From NCBI RefSeq assembly GCF_027887165.1, contig NC_077232.1, positions 15,215,255 through 15,279,254 of the forward strand: a stretch of DNA of 64,000 bases, written 5' to 3'. Under the pieces are notes generated by a model. That model saw only the letters and a list, made by a program, of their open reading frames with translations. It was not told the origin of the DNA and made no database searches. Made by a program: the position numbers and the translations under genes. The stretch comes from Monodelphis domestica. Taxonomy: Eukaryota > Chordata > Mammalia > Didelphimorphia > Didelphidae. This document shows, piece after piece, positions 47,480 to 59,273 of this stretch. Position 1 is the first letter of the stretch; every line of letters begins with the position of its first letter.

Positions 47480-50400
47480 TTGGATAGTGAAAATGAAGTA
47501 AAAAAGAGAGTGATAAATAGGGAAAAATTGAATGGGGGAAATACATAGTCATCATAACTAAACATGAATCAGATGAACTCATCTATAAAATTGAAACTGA
47601 TAGAAGAATGGATTAGAGACAAGCAATCCAAAAATATGCTCTTTAAGAGAAACATCCTTGAAAGAAAAAACACATATAGTTAAAATAAGGAGGTGGAGCA
47701 GAATCTATTATGGTATCTGAATTAAAAAACCAACAATAGAAATCATGATCTCAGAAAAAGCTAAGTAAAAATAGACCTAATTGAAAGATATAATCAAAGA
47801 AACTAGATCTTATGCAAAGGTGCTCTAGACAAAAACATAAAATTATTATTAAATAAACATGAACCAAATGGAATAACATCAAAATTCTTAAAGGAAAATT
47901 CAATGAGTTACAGGAGGAAATAGGTGGAAGAATATACTAGCAAGGGACCTGTTTTCTTGTTTAGAACTAGCTAAGTATAACCATAAAATAAATATGAAAG
48001 ACTTTATGGAGATGATTACAATTTTAGAAAAAGTATCATAATATAGACTTATGGAAAAAATCTATTTTAATGGAAAGGTGCATGCATTTTTCTAGATTAT
48101 AGCTAGTATTTCACAAACATTTTTCATATATTAAGCACAAATGTCTCACAAACAAATGCAGAAAAGTAACATTCCTTTTGGAAAATAACACAATAATCAT
48201 TACATTCAATAAAGGGCCTTCAAGGCATAAAGTAAAAAGTAATTGGAAATTAATTGATCTAATACTAAATAGTGAGTGTATGAAAGAACAAATCTGTGAA
48301 GAAATTCCTAAATGATTATAGAAATAAAAATGGGAAACAGATGGATGAATTAGGCATTTAACTAAAAAATAGTGTGTGTGGGGGGGTATGAGGTAAATCC
48401 TGAATTAAACACCAGAATGGATATCCTGGCAATCCAAAGAGAGATTGATACACTATGAACATGTCCAGTATAGACCAGGAAAACAAGGATAATTTAATAT
48501 AAGAAGAAATAATAACCGAAATGAGCACATCAATGAAAATATGTAATTATTTTAATAGTGGTATGAAAAAGTTTAGAATAAAATCTAAAACTTATTTCTA
48601 TTAAAATATTAGAAAGCATATGAATCATTCAATGCTTTCCTAAAATTAGTATATACCTAAAACTATCAACAAGCATTATCCATCCAAAGCAAAACTAGAA
48701 ACCATGCCAATAAAACCAAGGAGGAAACAAGTATGGCCATTATCACCACTGCAATTCAGTAGTATGCCAAAAATGCTAGGAATAGCACTGAATCAAGAAA
48801 AATAATTTAAAGAAATTAGAATAGGCAATGAAGAAAGAAGTATTACTCTTCACAGATGAATGATAGCATACTTAGGCAACACTAGATAAAAAAAGAAAAA
48901 AGAAACAAAAAAAACTAGGAAAAAAAAACAATTGATAGAATTTACTATTTTAGCCATGCTTAAAGATGTAAAATAAACTTATCTAAATTAATAAGGTTTT
49001 TGTGTATTATCAAAAAGCACAAAAGAAACAGATAGAAAAAGGAATTCCATTTAAAATCACTTACAGAAAATATTACAAGACACTTTACACAAGTAAAGAC
49101 AGATCTAAACAATGAGAGAAACAGTAATTGCTTATGGGTAGGTGAAGTAAATATAATAAAATTAAAATTATACCTATATTAATTTATTCAATTACATAAT
49201 AATCAAACTACAAAGAATTATTTAAGTAGAAAAATAAGAATAATTTTATACCAACAAAAGAAAATCATGAATATCAAGGGAAGCAAAGAAAAGGAAAGGT
49301 ACCTAATAGTAAAAGGTTTCAGCACATATTAAAAAGTTCTAATCATCAAAACAAATGCTGGTGATGAAATAGACTGGAGGATAATTGAAATTTGTTTCAG
49401 AAACAATAATTTGTACAACAGTAATCTAGGGTATCATGAACACAGAGGTTCAATCCTTGATGACAAGAACTCATTTGAAAACAATTTTTCTAGAAAAACT
49501 GGAAACCTGTTTGGCAAATATTAGGCATAAACCAACATATCACAGTGGATGTCAAGATAAAGTCAAAACAGTCATATGACTTAGAAATAAAGGATTATTT
49601 AATAAATAAATTAGGAGTGCACAATATGTTAAATTTTGTTGTGGTTGAGACTGAAATATATTAATAGGTGGTCACCAGGGATTTAATTTCTAAATCCCCA
49701 AATGAATTACTAAAGTAAATGGAATTTATGGTAGTTTATTTACAATAGAAGGAAGATATTAAGGAAGGAGAGAGAGAGAAAGGAAACTCTGACTTCTTCT
49801 GATATCAGTTAGAATTTCTAAGCCCCAGCCAGGGGAAGAGAGTCTCAAGAAGATGGGTCTACCCTGGAGGCTTCACACCTCCTGAAAGGAGGGGTAACTA
49901 AGTCAGCTTTTCACTCACCAATGGTGACAGTCTAAAACAAGTCTGGGTATCTGCCTTCTGGTCGCTCCTCAGGGGTCTGTCTTCTAGTCTCTCCTCTGAG
50001 TCAGTGCCCGAATCTCTGAATGTCTGAGTTCAAATGAATGATCTGAATCCTGAATGATCGAATGTCCTAATGAATCTCCTTCTGCCTTTTGGTCCTCTTT
50101 TTAAAGATCTTTTTCTCTTGTGTCACCTCCCCTAAATTTCACATCTACCAATCACAGCAGGCACTTTTCTCCAGGACTGCCATTCTTTAGTTCTCACCTT
50201 CTTTGGTTACATTTTCTCTAGGACTGCCTACTCTTTAGTTCTCACCTTCTCTGGTTAGTTTATATCCTTTTGGGTTTCTTAATACCTCTTTTGTTAAATT
50301 CACCTTTTGTAGTTACTTAACACCATTTGGTAGTTAAAACTAAAAATAGATTGTGGATTACAATTCTAGCTTCACTATAAAGGAAGACCTATGTACCTTC

Positions 50401-50600
50401 ATTGTTACAATCAGGAGATAGCTAAATCCACTCTTCACAATGAAAATATGTATCTTACAGATTTACAGAAATGGGAATATTTTATGAAGAAACAAGACAT
50501 ATAGAATCATATAAAGTCAAATATATTTTTGAATCAATAAATTATAAGAGCTTTGTAATTTTTTAAAATTCATGTAATCAAACTTAACTATTTTATATTC
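47480..50600 (+). mobile_element. L1 ORF2 remnant, sense, split by an inverted LTR
   Basis: The sequence follows marsupial L1 ORF2 from the endonuclease side ('ccaaatggaataacatca', 'aatgagttacaggagga') through the reverse transcriptase part to its late section (49380-49620). It resumes after the LTR at 50438 ('cttacagatttacagaaat', 'ttttatgaagaaac') to about 50600. There are many stops and frame changes and it cannot code. The LTR at 49627-50437 was inserted into it. Confidence 0.78.
49627..50437 (-). repeat. Long-type LTR, inverted, inserted in L1
   Basis: Read on the - strand it is related to the LTRs of ERV copy C: both have 'gtgacatcc'-like spacing around a 'cacctcccctaaa' block (here on the + strand at about 50124), followed by 'ctaccaatcacagcag'. 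It differs enough to be a separate subgroup. It begins TGTTAAATTT and ends CTTCA in + orientation. The flanks 'caata' and 'caatg' fit a worn 5-bp target duplication. No internal part adjoins, so it is a solo LTR. Confidence 0.72.
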
Positions 50601-50857
50601 CATAATACTCTTTTGTTCAGTAATGAACTCATCTCTGATCTAAAAATCTGACAAGTTCTTTTTAACTTGCATCCCTGATATACTTATGATTTTACCATTT
50701 CTGATATTAATTTGACCTAATACTTGTATACAATGTGAGATGTTGGTGTATGCGTATTTTCTTTCAAACTGATTTCCAGTTTTCCTAGCAATTTTTACCA
50801 AATGGTCAATTTCTAACCAAAGAGCTTGGATCTTTAGGCTCATCAAATACTAGAATT
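50600..50857 (-). mobile_element. Antisense L1 fragment, left part (continues at 57762)
   Basis: Antisense L1 ORF2 sequence similar to 33070-33190 ('ccagttttcctagcaattt', 'ggatctttaggctcatc'). The continuing L1 sequence is found 6.9 kb to the right, at 57762-57973. The gap is filled by the nested elements. Confidence 0.7.
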
Positions 50858-50978
50858 TGTTAAATTTATGGTTGATTGGACTTAATATATTAATTAGTGG
50901 TCATCACTCACCATGGTGAACATCTAAAGGGAAAGCAGTCTGGGTTCTCCTGCACAAGCTCATCCAGGGGTCCAGTTC
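50858..50978 (-). repeat. Inverted long-type LTR, left piece (continues at 57286)
   Basis: Matches the left part of the inverted LTR at 49627 ('ttaaatttatggttga', 'atatattaattagtgg', 'cagtctgggt'). The LTR stops where ERV copy C begins and resumes at 57286, which shows that copy C was inserted into it. Confidence 0.75.
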
Positions 50979-51749
50979 TGTGAATCTTAAAATTTCACAG
51001 ACTATACCTTAGAAGATTTGGTTAAGCAAATTTCCCTATTGTAACAACGTGAGAACTTTTAACATTACTCCACCCATATTTAAGCATACCTTAGGGGAAG
51101 ATAAAGTTGTTAAACTCCTTACTGAAAAATGAAAAGCACTTAACCCATACTTATAGTAAGGCAAATGCCTTTAAGCTAGGTCTACTTTTAGATGTAATTT
51201 TAAAAGGTGCTAAGTACCTATGAAGGTCAAATTAATCACTAAAAGGGCAAGTGTAGCAAAGAGATGTGAAATACTTAGAAGTTTTAGTCTACCCAGAGAA
51301 GGTGATAACAAGATGTGAATTAAGAATGGTCAGTCCTGTGGAAAACATCTACTGTGATTAGTAGACATGAAAACTTAGGGGAGGTGACATAGGAGAAATT
51401 TTCTCTTTAAAATGAGCTGTCTGAACCAGTTCAGGAGAGTTTGGATTAGTTCAGCTTCCTGAGCTAAACTGGAGGGTCTCTTTGAACACCAGAGTTTTGC
51501 TTGGAAGGATCTTGTGGTGAGTTGATAAAAGACTGACTATTCTCTCTTAAGGTTCAGGCCTAGGCCATTTTGGCCTAGGCCCTTCATACTATATTTCTCT
51601 TATTCTCTTTCCTTTTTCTTAATTCCTTAATTTGTATTAATTAAAATCTCCATAAAACCAGCTGACTTGGGTTTTCATATTTGGGAATTTTTCCCTTGGC
51701 AACCACTTTATTTTTAATATAAATCAAGACACTAAAAATTATCTTTACA
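50979..51749 (+). repeat. 5' LTR of ERV copy C (long type)
   Basis: From 'tgtgaatctt' to 'atctttaca', TG...CA ends. Matched by 56687-57285 and by 9150-9978. The 'tttggcaattca' just after it may belong to the primer-binding region; the tRNA is not identified. Confidence 0.85.
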
Positions 51750-54700
51750 GTTTTGGCAATTCAAAATGTTAAAACCCATATTTTCATGGTCACAGTTTAA
51801 GGCAACCACTCTTTTGTCTGTAACAGTTTATGGCAGACTGCAAAGATTGTGACGAAAAACCCTCAATAAATTTCTGTGAAATCTTAGCAACAGGGCCCTA
51901 AGGTCCTGGCTAGGAGAGCTGTTTCTAAATATCCTTTCCTTTAGGGAACAACTGCCTAAATTAGGATTAAGGAAACCTGGGAAAAGCTTTTGGCCTTGTC
52001 CTGCTCCCCATGTGTTTACTTTAGAAATATGTGGATACAGACAGTTCACAACATACTTAACAACTGGCTATTTAGCTCCATGACCAACCTTGTAAAATTC
52101 ACATTCATTGCCTCCCTGAGATTGCTCATACCATGGGGCGTAGGGTACTCCCCCTTGAGATTTTGATTTTTATAGCTGTAATATTGTATTTCCTTACAAA
52201 ACCCACTTCTCAGTCAAACTGAGTATTCTTTCTACTACTCAACAAAATGCAGAACTAAATACTCGGCTTGGGCTTATAGAGGAAAGTCAGAGAGAGTTTG
52301 TAGCTTTTATGAGAAGCATTAAAAGAGAGTTAAGAATATTATCAGAATCTCTGTCCCACCCTGCTCTGGGCACTAACCCTCCTAGCCAACCCACTGCTCC
52401 CCCTGACAACTCAGCATTTGAACCCACTGCTCTTAACCAATCCACCCCTCCCCCTGCCCCATCAACCTCAGAAACCCTACTTCTAACCAAACCACTCCTC
52501 ACCCCAACCATGCTTCCAGTCCCACACCCTCCACTCTGAGTTCACAACCTGCCCATGCTTCCAAACCCACACCCTCCACTGTTAGTTCAAGCCACACCAG
52601 TTCACACCTTACTCATTCCTCCAACCCTAAAACCTCTATATATTTCCCCCCAGTTAATGACCCTTCTTCCTTTGCCCCTCCTTGCCACCCTGCCTATTTC
52701 AATTCCCATATCTTTCCTACCTCTGATCTTTCTGGCACAGTGGGACCCTAACAAACCCTCTCCCTCAATGTGCCCAACCCTTTTCTTTCTCATACCTACC
52801 CCATTAAGAATGGATTAAGAAGCATAGAAACAGAAATAAGACTACTGAATAATTCAGATAGGTTATTTCCTTTAAGGGAAGTACCCACTTTTAATACAGA
52901 TGGGAAATTGGTATCTGTGAGACATCATACACCTTTTAGCCCTGAGGATTTAAATAAATTTAAGGAAGATCTTTCATCATTTGAGGAAAACCCAATATTA
53001 ATTATAAAAAAAAAAATTAGAGAACATATTCAGAACTTTTGACCCCACTTGGATGGATGTTGAGAATTTGTTAGAAACATTTTTAACAAAAAGAGAAAAA
53101 TAAACAATATCATCTCTCTGGCTAATCAGAAGCAAGGTAGGAAAAGACATTATTAGCCAACTGAAGATCCACATTAGAACCCCAATGTTGAACTAGATCA
53201 CACAAAACTAAACCAGGCCAGAGAAGCATTATTGACAGTTATGAGAGCATGCTCTGATAGTCCTGAAAAATGGTCAAAATTTGAAAGAACCCAACAAGAA
53301 AATGATGAATCACCTTCCCAGTTTATGGACAGATGTATTGATGTAGGAAATACATATATGGACCTTGATTTGTCCAGAGAAAGGGACAATAGGCAAATAT
53401 GTAGGCAATTTGTTGAGAATTGTTGCTCAGTGGTAAAAGACAACTTTAAAACTAGCTTTCCTAATTTGGACTCTATGGATCTCGAAGAATTGAGGAGAGT
53501 AGCAACCTATGTTTATAAGGATCATGAAAAAGGCCTAAGTAACACAATATGTTAGTGGAAGACTTAAAGAAAGAAATTGAAATGTTAAAGAGACAATTGA
53601 AAAATAAGGGAGAGACTATAGTTATTTTGAAAGGAATCCACAAATAAATCAGTAACCTGACACTTCTGTGAGAAGGGCCATAGAATGATAGAATGTAGAA
53701 CTTTTCTCATGATTATTGGAAAGAATATGCATTTTAATGACTTTAGAAATAATAACTATAGAAATGAAAATGATCATAGAAACCAGAATTTTAGAAATTA
53801 TGGAAATAACTATAATGACTATAGAAATAAGAACTTCAGAAACCAAAATTTTAGAAATAGGAATGGGGAAATAATGACAATGGTCCAAATGAAGAAAAAG
53901 ATAATACCCAAAAAGAATATATAAGAAATGGTGCTTGTCAAAAAAATGCTCAAGGTGCTAATGCCCTTCAGGGAAGTGCCCTTCAGGGGGTTGCCCAAGG
54001 AACATCCCAAATATAATGAAGGTGGTTCTTCTTAGATTGAATTGATTTTATTGATATTAATTAACCTTTTTCAGTTTTGTCTCCCCTCCAAATAGTAGGA
54101 AATGATTGAGCAGATGCCGCTTCAAAGGTAGCAGACATAGAAGGACCTGAATTAATTTTAATATTAACAACAACTGATGACTTAAATTTACGACTTTCCT
54201 ATAATGAAAAGGAAGTGGAAAAATGGAAACAAAAATTCAAAGCAAAACAGATCAACAGAGTATGGGTGTCATCTTAAGGAAAACCCCTGCACCCTAGAAG
54301 TTTCTATCACCAAATTTGCCAATCTATTAGTAAAAATGGTCATTTTGGCACCCAGGGCATCGTGGACTCTGTTAAAAGAGTATGGATAGCCCCTGGTATA
54401 ACTACTATAGCCTCTAAAGTGTGTTCAGCCTGCTTTACCTGCCAGGCATATAATCAACATGCTTTTCGTAGCAAAGCTTTTGGTGGGCATCCTCTGGCTT
54501 ACATACCTTTTGAATATCTACAGATAGATTTCATAACAATACCAAAGGCTGGACGTTATAAATTTTGTCTAGTCATTGTAGACCAACTGATTGGATGGCC
54601 GGAAGCATTTCCTACAACCCCAGCCACAGCAGCTTTTGTTGCTAAGATACTTTTAAAAGAAATTATTCTTTGCTTTGGACTGCCAGCACATATTGATTCA

Positions 54701-55524
54701 GATAGAGGAAGTCATTTTACTGATTTGGTCCTAAATCAGATATATTCTTGCCTGGGGATAAATCCCAAATTCCATGTTCAATATCATCCCCACAGCTCAG
54801 GCCAAGTTGAGAGGATGAACAAAGAACTTAAGACTATGATTTGATAATTATGCACTAAGACACATTTAAAATGGCCTGAAATTATCCCTCTGGCCCTATT
54901 TTATCTTAGAAGCAGGCCTAGAGGAGACCTACACATCTCACCATTTGAGATGCTTTTTGGACATCTGCCTATAGAGGCTAAACCTTTTTCCCCTGAATAT
55001 ACATCACTATTAGGGGGAGATACTACTATTGATTCTTATATATAGGAATTACAGCACAAACTACGTGAACTTCTTGAATCCTGAGCTGCAGTACAAGCTG
55101 GACCACTAGATTTTTCTCTTCATGTCCTGAACCCAGGAGACAAAGTTAAAATTAAGAATTTCAAGCACACTGGAACAACTCAGCCTTCATGGGGGGCCAT
55201 TCCAAATATTGTTAACTACTCCAATATCTATAAAGGTCAGAGAAAAGGACTCTTGGATTCATTGCTCACATGTGAAGAAAGCATCTTCTGTTGAGACTGA
55301 TTGATTTTACCCTATCATATGAATTGGAGATAATAATCCATTGACAAGTGGATGATGCTTTTTTGAGGACATATTGAATTACTGGGTTTTTTCCCTTATT
55401 TTTATTATTGCTTTTCTTTGATTTTGATAAGAATATTTGATTTTTCTTCATTTTTCTTATTTCTTGTACTAAAGATACATATAATTAATATTTTCTGCAG
55501 TAATATGTTTAATATATATGAATA

Positions 55525-55563
<39 letters not shown>

Positions 55564-56686
55564 TTACTATAATATCAATGCATACCCAAAAGCTTTAAAC
55601 TATGGGAATCTGCCATTTAATTGATAAAATATTGAGATTTTATTAATGTTTGTATCTGAAAATGGGATAAAAACAAGGAACATAGACTTAACCAGAAAAG
55701 TGCCAAAAAGAGCACACAGTTCAAAATAAAACCAATCCATGTGGGATTGATGAACTTCTACGCCAATATGAATGGAGTTGAAATTAATCTGGACTTGAGG
55801 TTGCAGTGCTTGACATATGTTAAGTTGTAGGACTTCCTTGTATCTACACACTTAGTGAAGTACTCATACAAGAGCAAAATTTGACTATCATGCTGGCTCC
55901 CAATATCCCTGAGAAAGTCAAAATTCAGATGAGGGAATGACAGTTCCCTATAAAAATAGAATTCTAGTTTTTTTTTCCTTCTTATATTATGGCAACTTCC
56001 TGTAGTTGTGGCTGCAATTGGGTAATTGAAATATTACTTCATTCTGTCTTACAGACTTGTGGGATAGAAATTACTTTAAATTGGACCTGTACAAGGGCCT
56101 ATTTTAAATTTTTTTCCTTATGTTTTTAGTTGTGTTTTTCTCTTCTTTTGATAATTGACTCATACACTCCCATAACTCAACATTGCATCCTGGGCTGAAC
56201 TGGATGTTTTTTAACACTTACTTCAGGGGGGATTGTATTTTAATATAAAATCCAAGGTTTTTGATTTTTTGTTTGAGATTGTATTTTTATAAAAATCCAA
56301 GATTTTGATTTTATTTGAGAAAGATCTTCAAGGAAGAAGTTTGCTAACTCCTAAATCCAGAAAGAAACCAGAAAACCTACACTACAGCAAGAAGATCAAG
56401 AATGAACTTTGGGTGTGGTTGATTGAACTGAAGTTTGATTGAACATTTATTGTAAATGTACACTTTTATGCCAAGGGGACTTCCCTAATTTGGCTTTCTG
56501 TCAATGAGCCTAGCAAAACATTGGTTTTGTTTTCTTTCTTTTCTATTCCTCCCTCACTACTCTAATTTCCTCTTAGAAAATTGAATATTGCATAAATCTA
56601 TAGTTAGAAGTGTGTTTAGGACTACAAGATGATTATGTTAAATGATCAGTGGGGAGACTAGTCTCCCAATGACCATCAGGGGGGAC

Positions 56687-57285
56687 TGTGAATCTTAAAA
56701 TTTTTCAGAGTATACCTTAGAAGATTTGGTTAAGCAAATTCCACTATTGTAACAATGTGAGAACTTTTAACATTACTCCACCCATACTTAGGCATACCTT
56801 AGGGGAAGATAAAGTTGTTAAACTCCTTACTGAAAAATGAAAAGCACTTAACCCATACTTATAGTAAGGCAAATGCCTTTAAGCTAGGTCTATTTTTAGA
56901 TCTAATTTAAAAAGGTGCTAAGTACCTATGAAGGTCAAATTAATCACTAAAAGGGCAAGCTTAGCAAAGAGATGTGAAATACTTAGAAGTTTTAGTCTAC
57001 CCAGAGAAGGTGATAACAAGATGTGAATTAAGAATGGTCAGTCCTGTGGAAAACATCTACTGTGATTAGTAGACATGAAAACTTAGGGGAGGTGACATAG
57101 GAGAAAATTTCTCTTTAAAATGAGCTGTCTGAACCAGTTCAGGAGAGTTTGGATTAGTTCAGCTTCCTGAGCTAAACAGGAAGGTCTCTTTGAACACCAG
57201 AGTTTTGCTTGGAATGATCTTGTGGTGAGTTGATAAAAGACTGACTATTCTCTCTTAAGGCTCAGGACTAGGCCATTTTGGCCTC
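56687..57285 (+). repeat. 3' LTR of ERV copy C (long type, incomplete)
   Basis: Nearly identical to the first 600 bp of the 5' LTR. It passes at 'ccattttggcc' directly into the inverted LTR that continues at 57286. Confidence 0.85.
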
Positions 57286-57759
57286 TCTCCACTCCAACTC
57301 AGAGGGATTCTTCCAGTCTCTCCTTCAAGTGACTGTTAACTCCAAGACCAAGTGACTCATCTCTTCCAGTCAAACTCCAAGTGACTGAATGATTTGATCT
57401 ATCTCCTGTGTGTCTCTGTTTCCTCTATTTGAAGACCTTTTTCTCTTGTGTCACCTCCCCTAAATTTTACATCTACCAATCACAGCAGATGCTGCTCTCC
57501 AGTACTGCCCATTGAATGTATGAAATCGGTGTTCACACCTTTTGTAGTTAGTTAACACCTTTTTGTGATTAGTTAACACATTTCTAGTTAGTTAACACCT
57601 TTTGTAGTGAAAATGGGTAGATCAACTTTAAATACTGAGTTAACACTTTGAGGATTAAAATTAATAAATAGACAGGGGATTAAAATTTAATCTTCACAAT
57701 AAAGGAAGAGCTAAGTACCTTCATTGTTACAATCAGGAGATAGCCAAATCCAATCTTCA
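57286..57759 (-). repeat. Inverted long-type LTR, right piece
   Basis: Continues the LTR begun at 50858. It shows 'gtgtcacctcccctaaa' at about 57449 and ends CTTCA at 57759, like the inverted LTR ending at 50437. Flanking bases are 'gaatt' left of 50858 and 'caatt' right of 57759, a likely 4-5-bp target duplication of this LTR in L1 DNA. Confidence 0.75.
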
Positions 57760-57761
57760 CA

Positions 57762-57973
57762 ATTTATTTAGTCATTTATTACTGTCTAATATATATCTAT
57801 CATTCCACTAATATTCCAGTACTCTCAGTCATTAACAAGTTGTTTTCCTGATTACCACTTTGTAATAAAGTTTCATTGGTATGGCATTTAATAAGTAAAT
57901 TAATATAGGGAGATTTATCATTTTTATATTTACTGACCCATGAGCAGTTAGTATTTCTCCAGTTGTTCGGATC
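57762..57973 (-). mobile_element. Antisense L1 fragment, right part
   Basis: Continues the L1 of 50600-50857. It has the antisense ORF2 phrases 'gattaccactttgtaataa' and 'agtttcattggtatggca', as at 33260-33440. It ends where duplication block copy 3 starts. Confidence 0.7.
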
Positions 57974-58490
57974 TATTAAAATCTAATGTCTCTGATATGT
58001 CCTCTCTCAAAACTCAGTGAGCCTGTTTTCTGTTAGACATGATGTCTGTTTGTTTGTTTCTTTTAATTTCATGAAGTATATTCTTATAAAACATCCCTGA
58101 CTGTTCAGAAATAGGGAACAGAAAATTAAGAAATTCACAACATCCTTCCATTCCAAGAGGAAATGGTAAATTCACCCTAAAGAACTGGATTTTATTCCAT
58201 TGCTAGATCCTTTTTCAAATGTAAGAACTCACATTCCTCAGGTTTGTCTGCAGATTTTATTATTTTTCAGTTTGTCTTATATTTTAAAGGACCTCCAAGG
58301 GATGATTGTTGGATGCTCTGTAATTCCAACAAACTTCAAAGAACTTTTAATTTCATATTGAGATAAATGTTTAGGACCAAATGTACATTTTATTTAAGGC
58401 TCGAAGACCACATTTTCTCTGAAATTTACTCTCTAATACTAAAAAATTAACAATTTATTCACAGGGAAATTAAAACATTAGGTATCTAAT

Positions 58491-58707
58491 TTTTTTAAAC
58501 CCTTATCTTCCATCTTGGAGTCAATACTTGGAGCCAATACTATGTATTGGCTCCAAGGCAGAAGAGTGGTAAGGGCTAGGCAATGGGGGTCAAGTGACTT
58601 GCCCAGGGTCACACAGCTGGGAAGTGTCTGAGGCCAGATTTGAACGTAGGACCTCTCGTCTCTAGACCTGACTCTCAATCCACTGAGCCAGCCACCCAGA
58701 TGCCCCC
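58491..58707 (-). mobile_element. Marsupial tRNA-type SINE (SINE1-like)
   Basis: Full length, antisense, with an inner repeat of 'ggagtcaatactt' and 'ggagccaatacta' near its 3' end. Flanks 'acattaggtatct' and 'acattacatatct' form a worn target-site duplication. Absent from the equivalent place in copy 2 (near 37430), so it followed the duplication. Confidence 0.93.
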
Positions 58708-59273
58708 ACATTACATATCTGATGAAAAAGTCCTACTTCCTTGTAGAAAGAAAAAGTAGAAAACGAAAGTAAGAATTGACAAAAGATTTAGAAAAGTATG
58801 TTTTTCATTGGAGAATTAAGGAAATTTTCATAAAGGGGGTGATAATTCAATTGAATTTTTAAAAAAGCAGACAGTTTTTCAGCACCTAAGAATGGTAACA
58901 GTCATTCCAGAAACATGAAATAGTAGACATAATGTCATGGAGGAAAGAAATCAGAGATTAAATTAAAGGGAAACTCCTTCTACAACTATACTTGTGTATA
59001 GAAATAACTGTTTTACTTATGCCATTACCGTTTCCTTTTTACTTCTCTGATAAATATAACCATTTCTAGTAGGTTCATGAACAATTGAATTATTAAATAT
59101 AGACAAGGATATCTCTTATAATATATCTAACTAATATGTTTCCTGGATTTTTTCTTCCTTTCAGTAAAAATATTGCTCAGGCTTGATATATTGTTTTGCT
59201 TGTCATTTAGACAAAACATAAACTATTATTTCACTTTTAAGTAACTTATTATGGTATGTTATATATCAACACT

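Larger units (their letters stand above)
50979..57285 (+). mobile_element. Endogenous retrovirus fossil, copy C, with long LTRs
   Basis: The most complete retroviral copy here, + strand. Parts: 5' LTR 50979-51749; leader; gag with a proline-rich stretch (about 52350-52800), a capsid part (53232-53555) and an Asn/Arg-rich nucleocapsid-like stretch (53700-53860); pol represented by an integrase core (54362-54844) and its C-terminal part (to about 55290); an unassigned 3' part; a purine tract ending 'atcagggggga' and the 3' LTR from 56687. Reverse transcriptase was not recognised. The gag and integrase look class I (gammaretrovirus-like). It is broken, with roughly ten or more interruptions in its genes. 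The two LTRs show about 20 differences over their shared 600 bp by eye, so it is clearly younger than copies A and B but not recent. Confidence 0.85.

Noticed and set aside
52309-52818. Proline-rich open frames read as a host gene
   Set aside because: They lie in the gag part of ERV copy C and are matched by the relic in copy B at 13150-13400.
53685-53924. Asn/Arg-rich repeat protein as a novel gene
   Set aside because: It is the nucleocapsid-like stretch of the ERV family; the same composition occurs at 600-720 in copy A.
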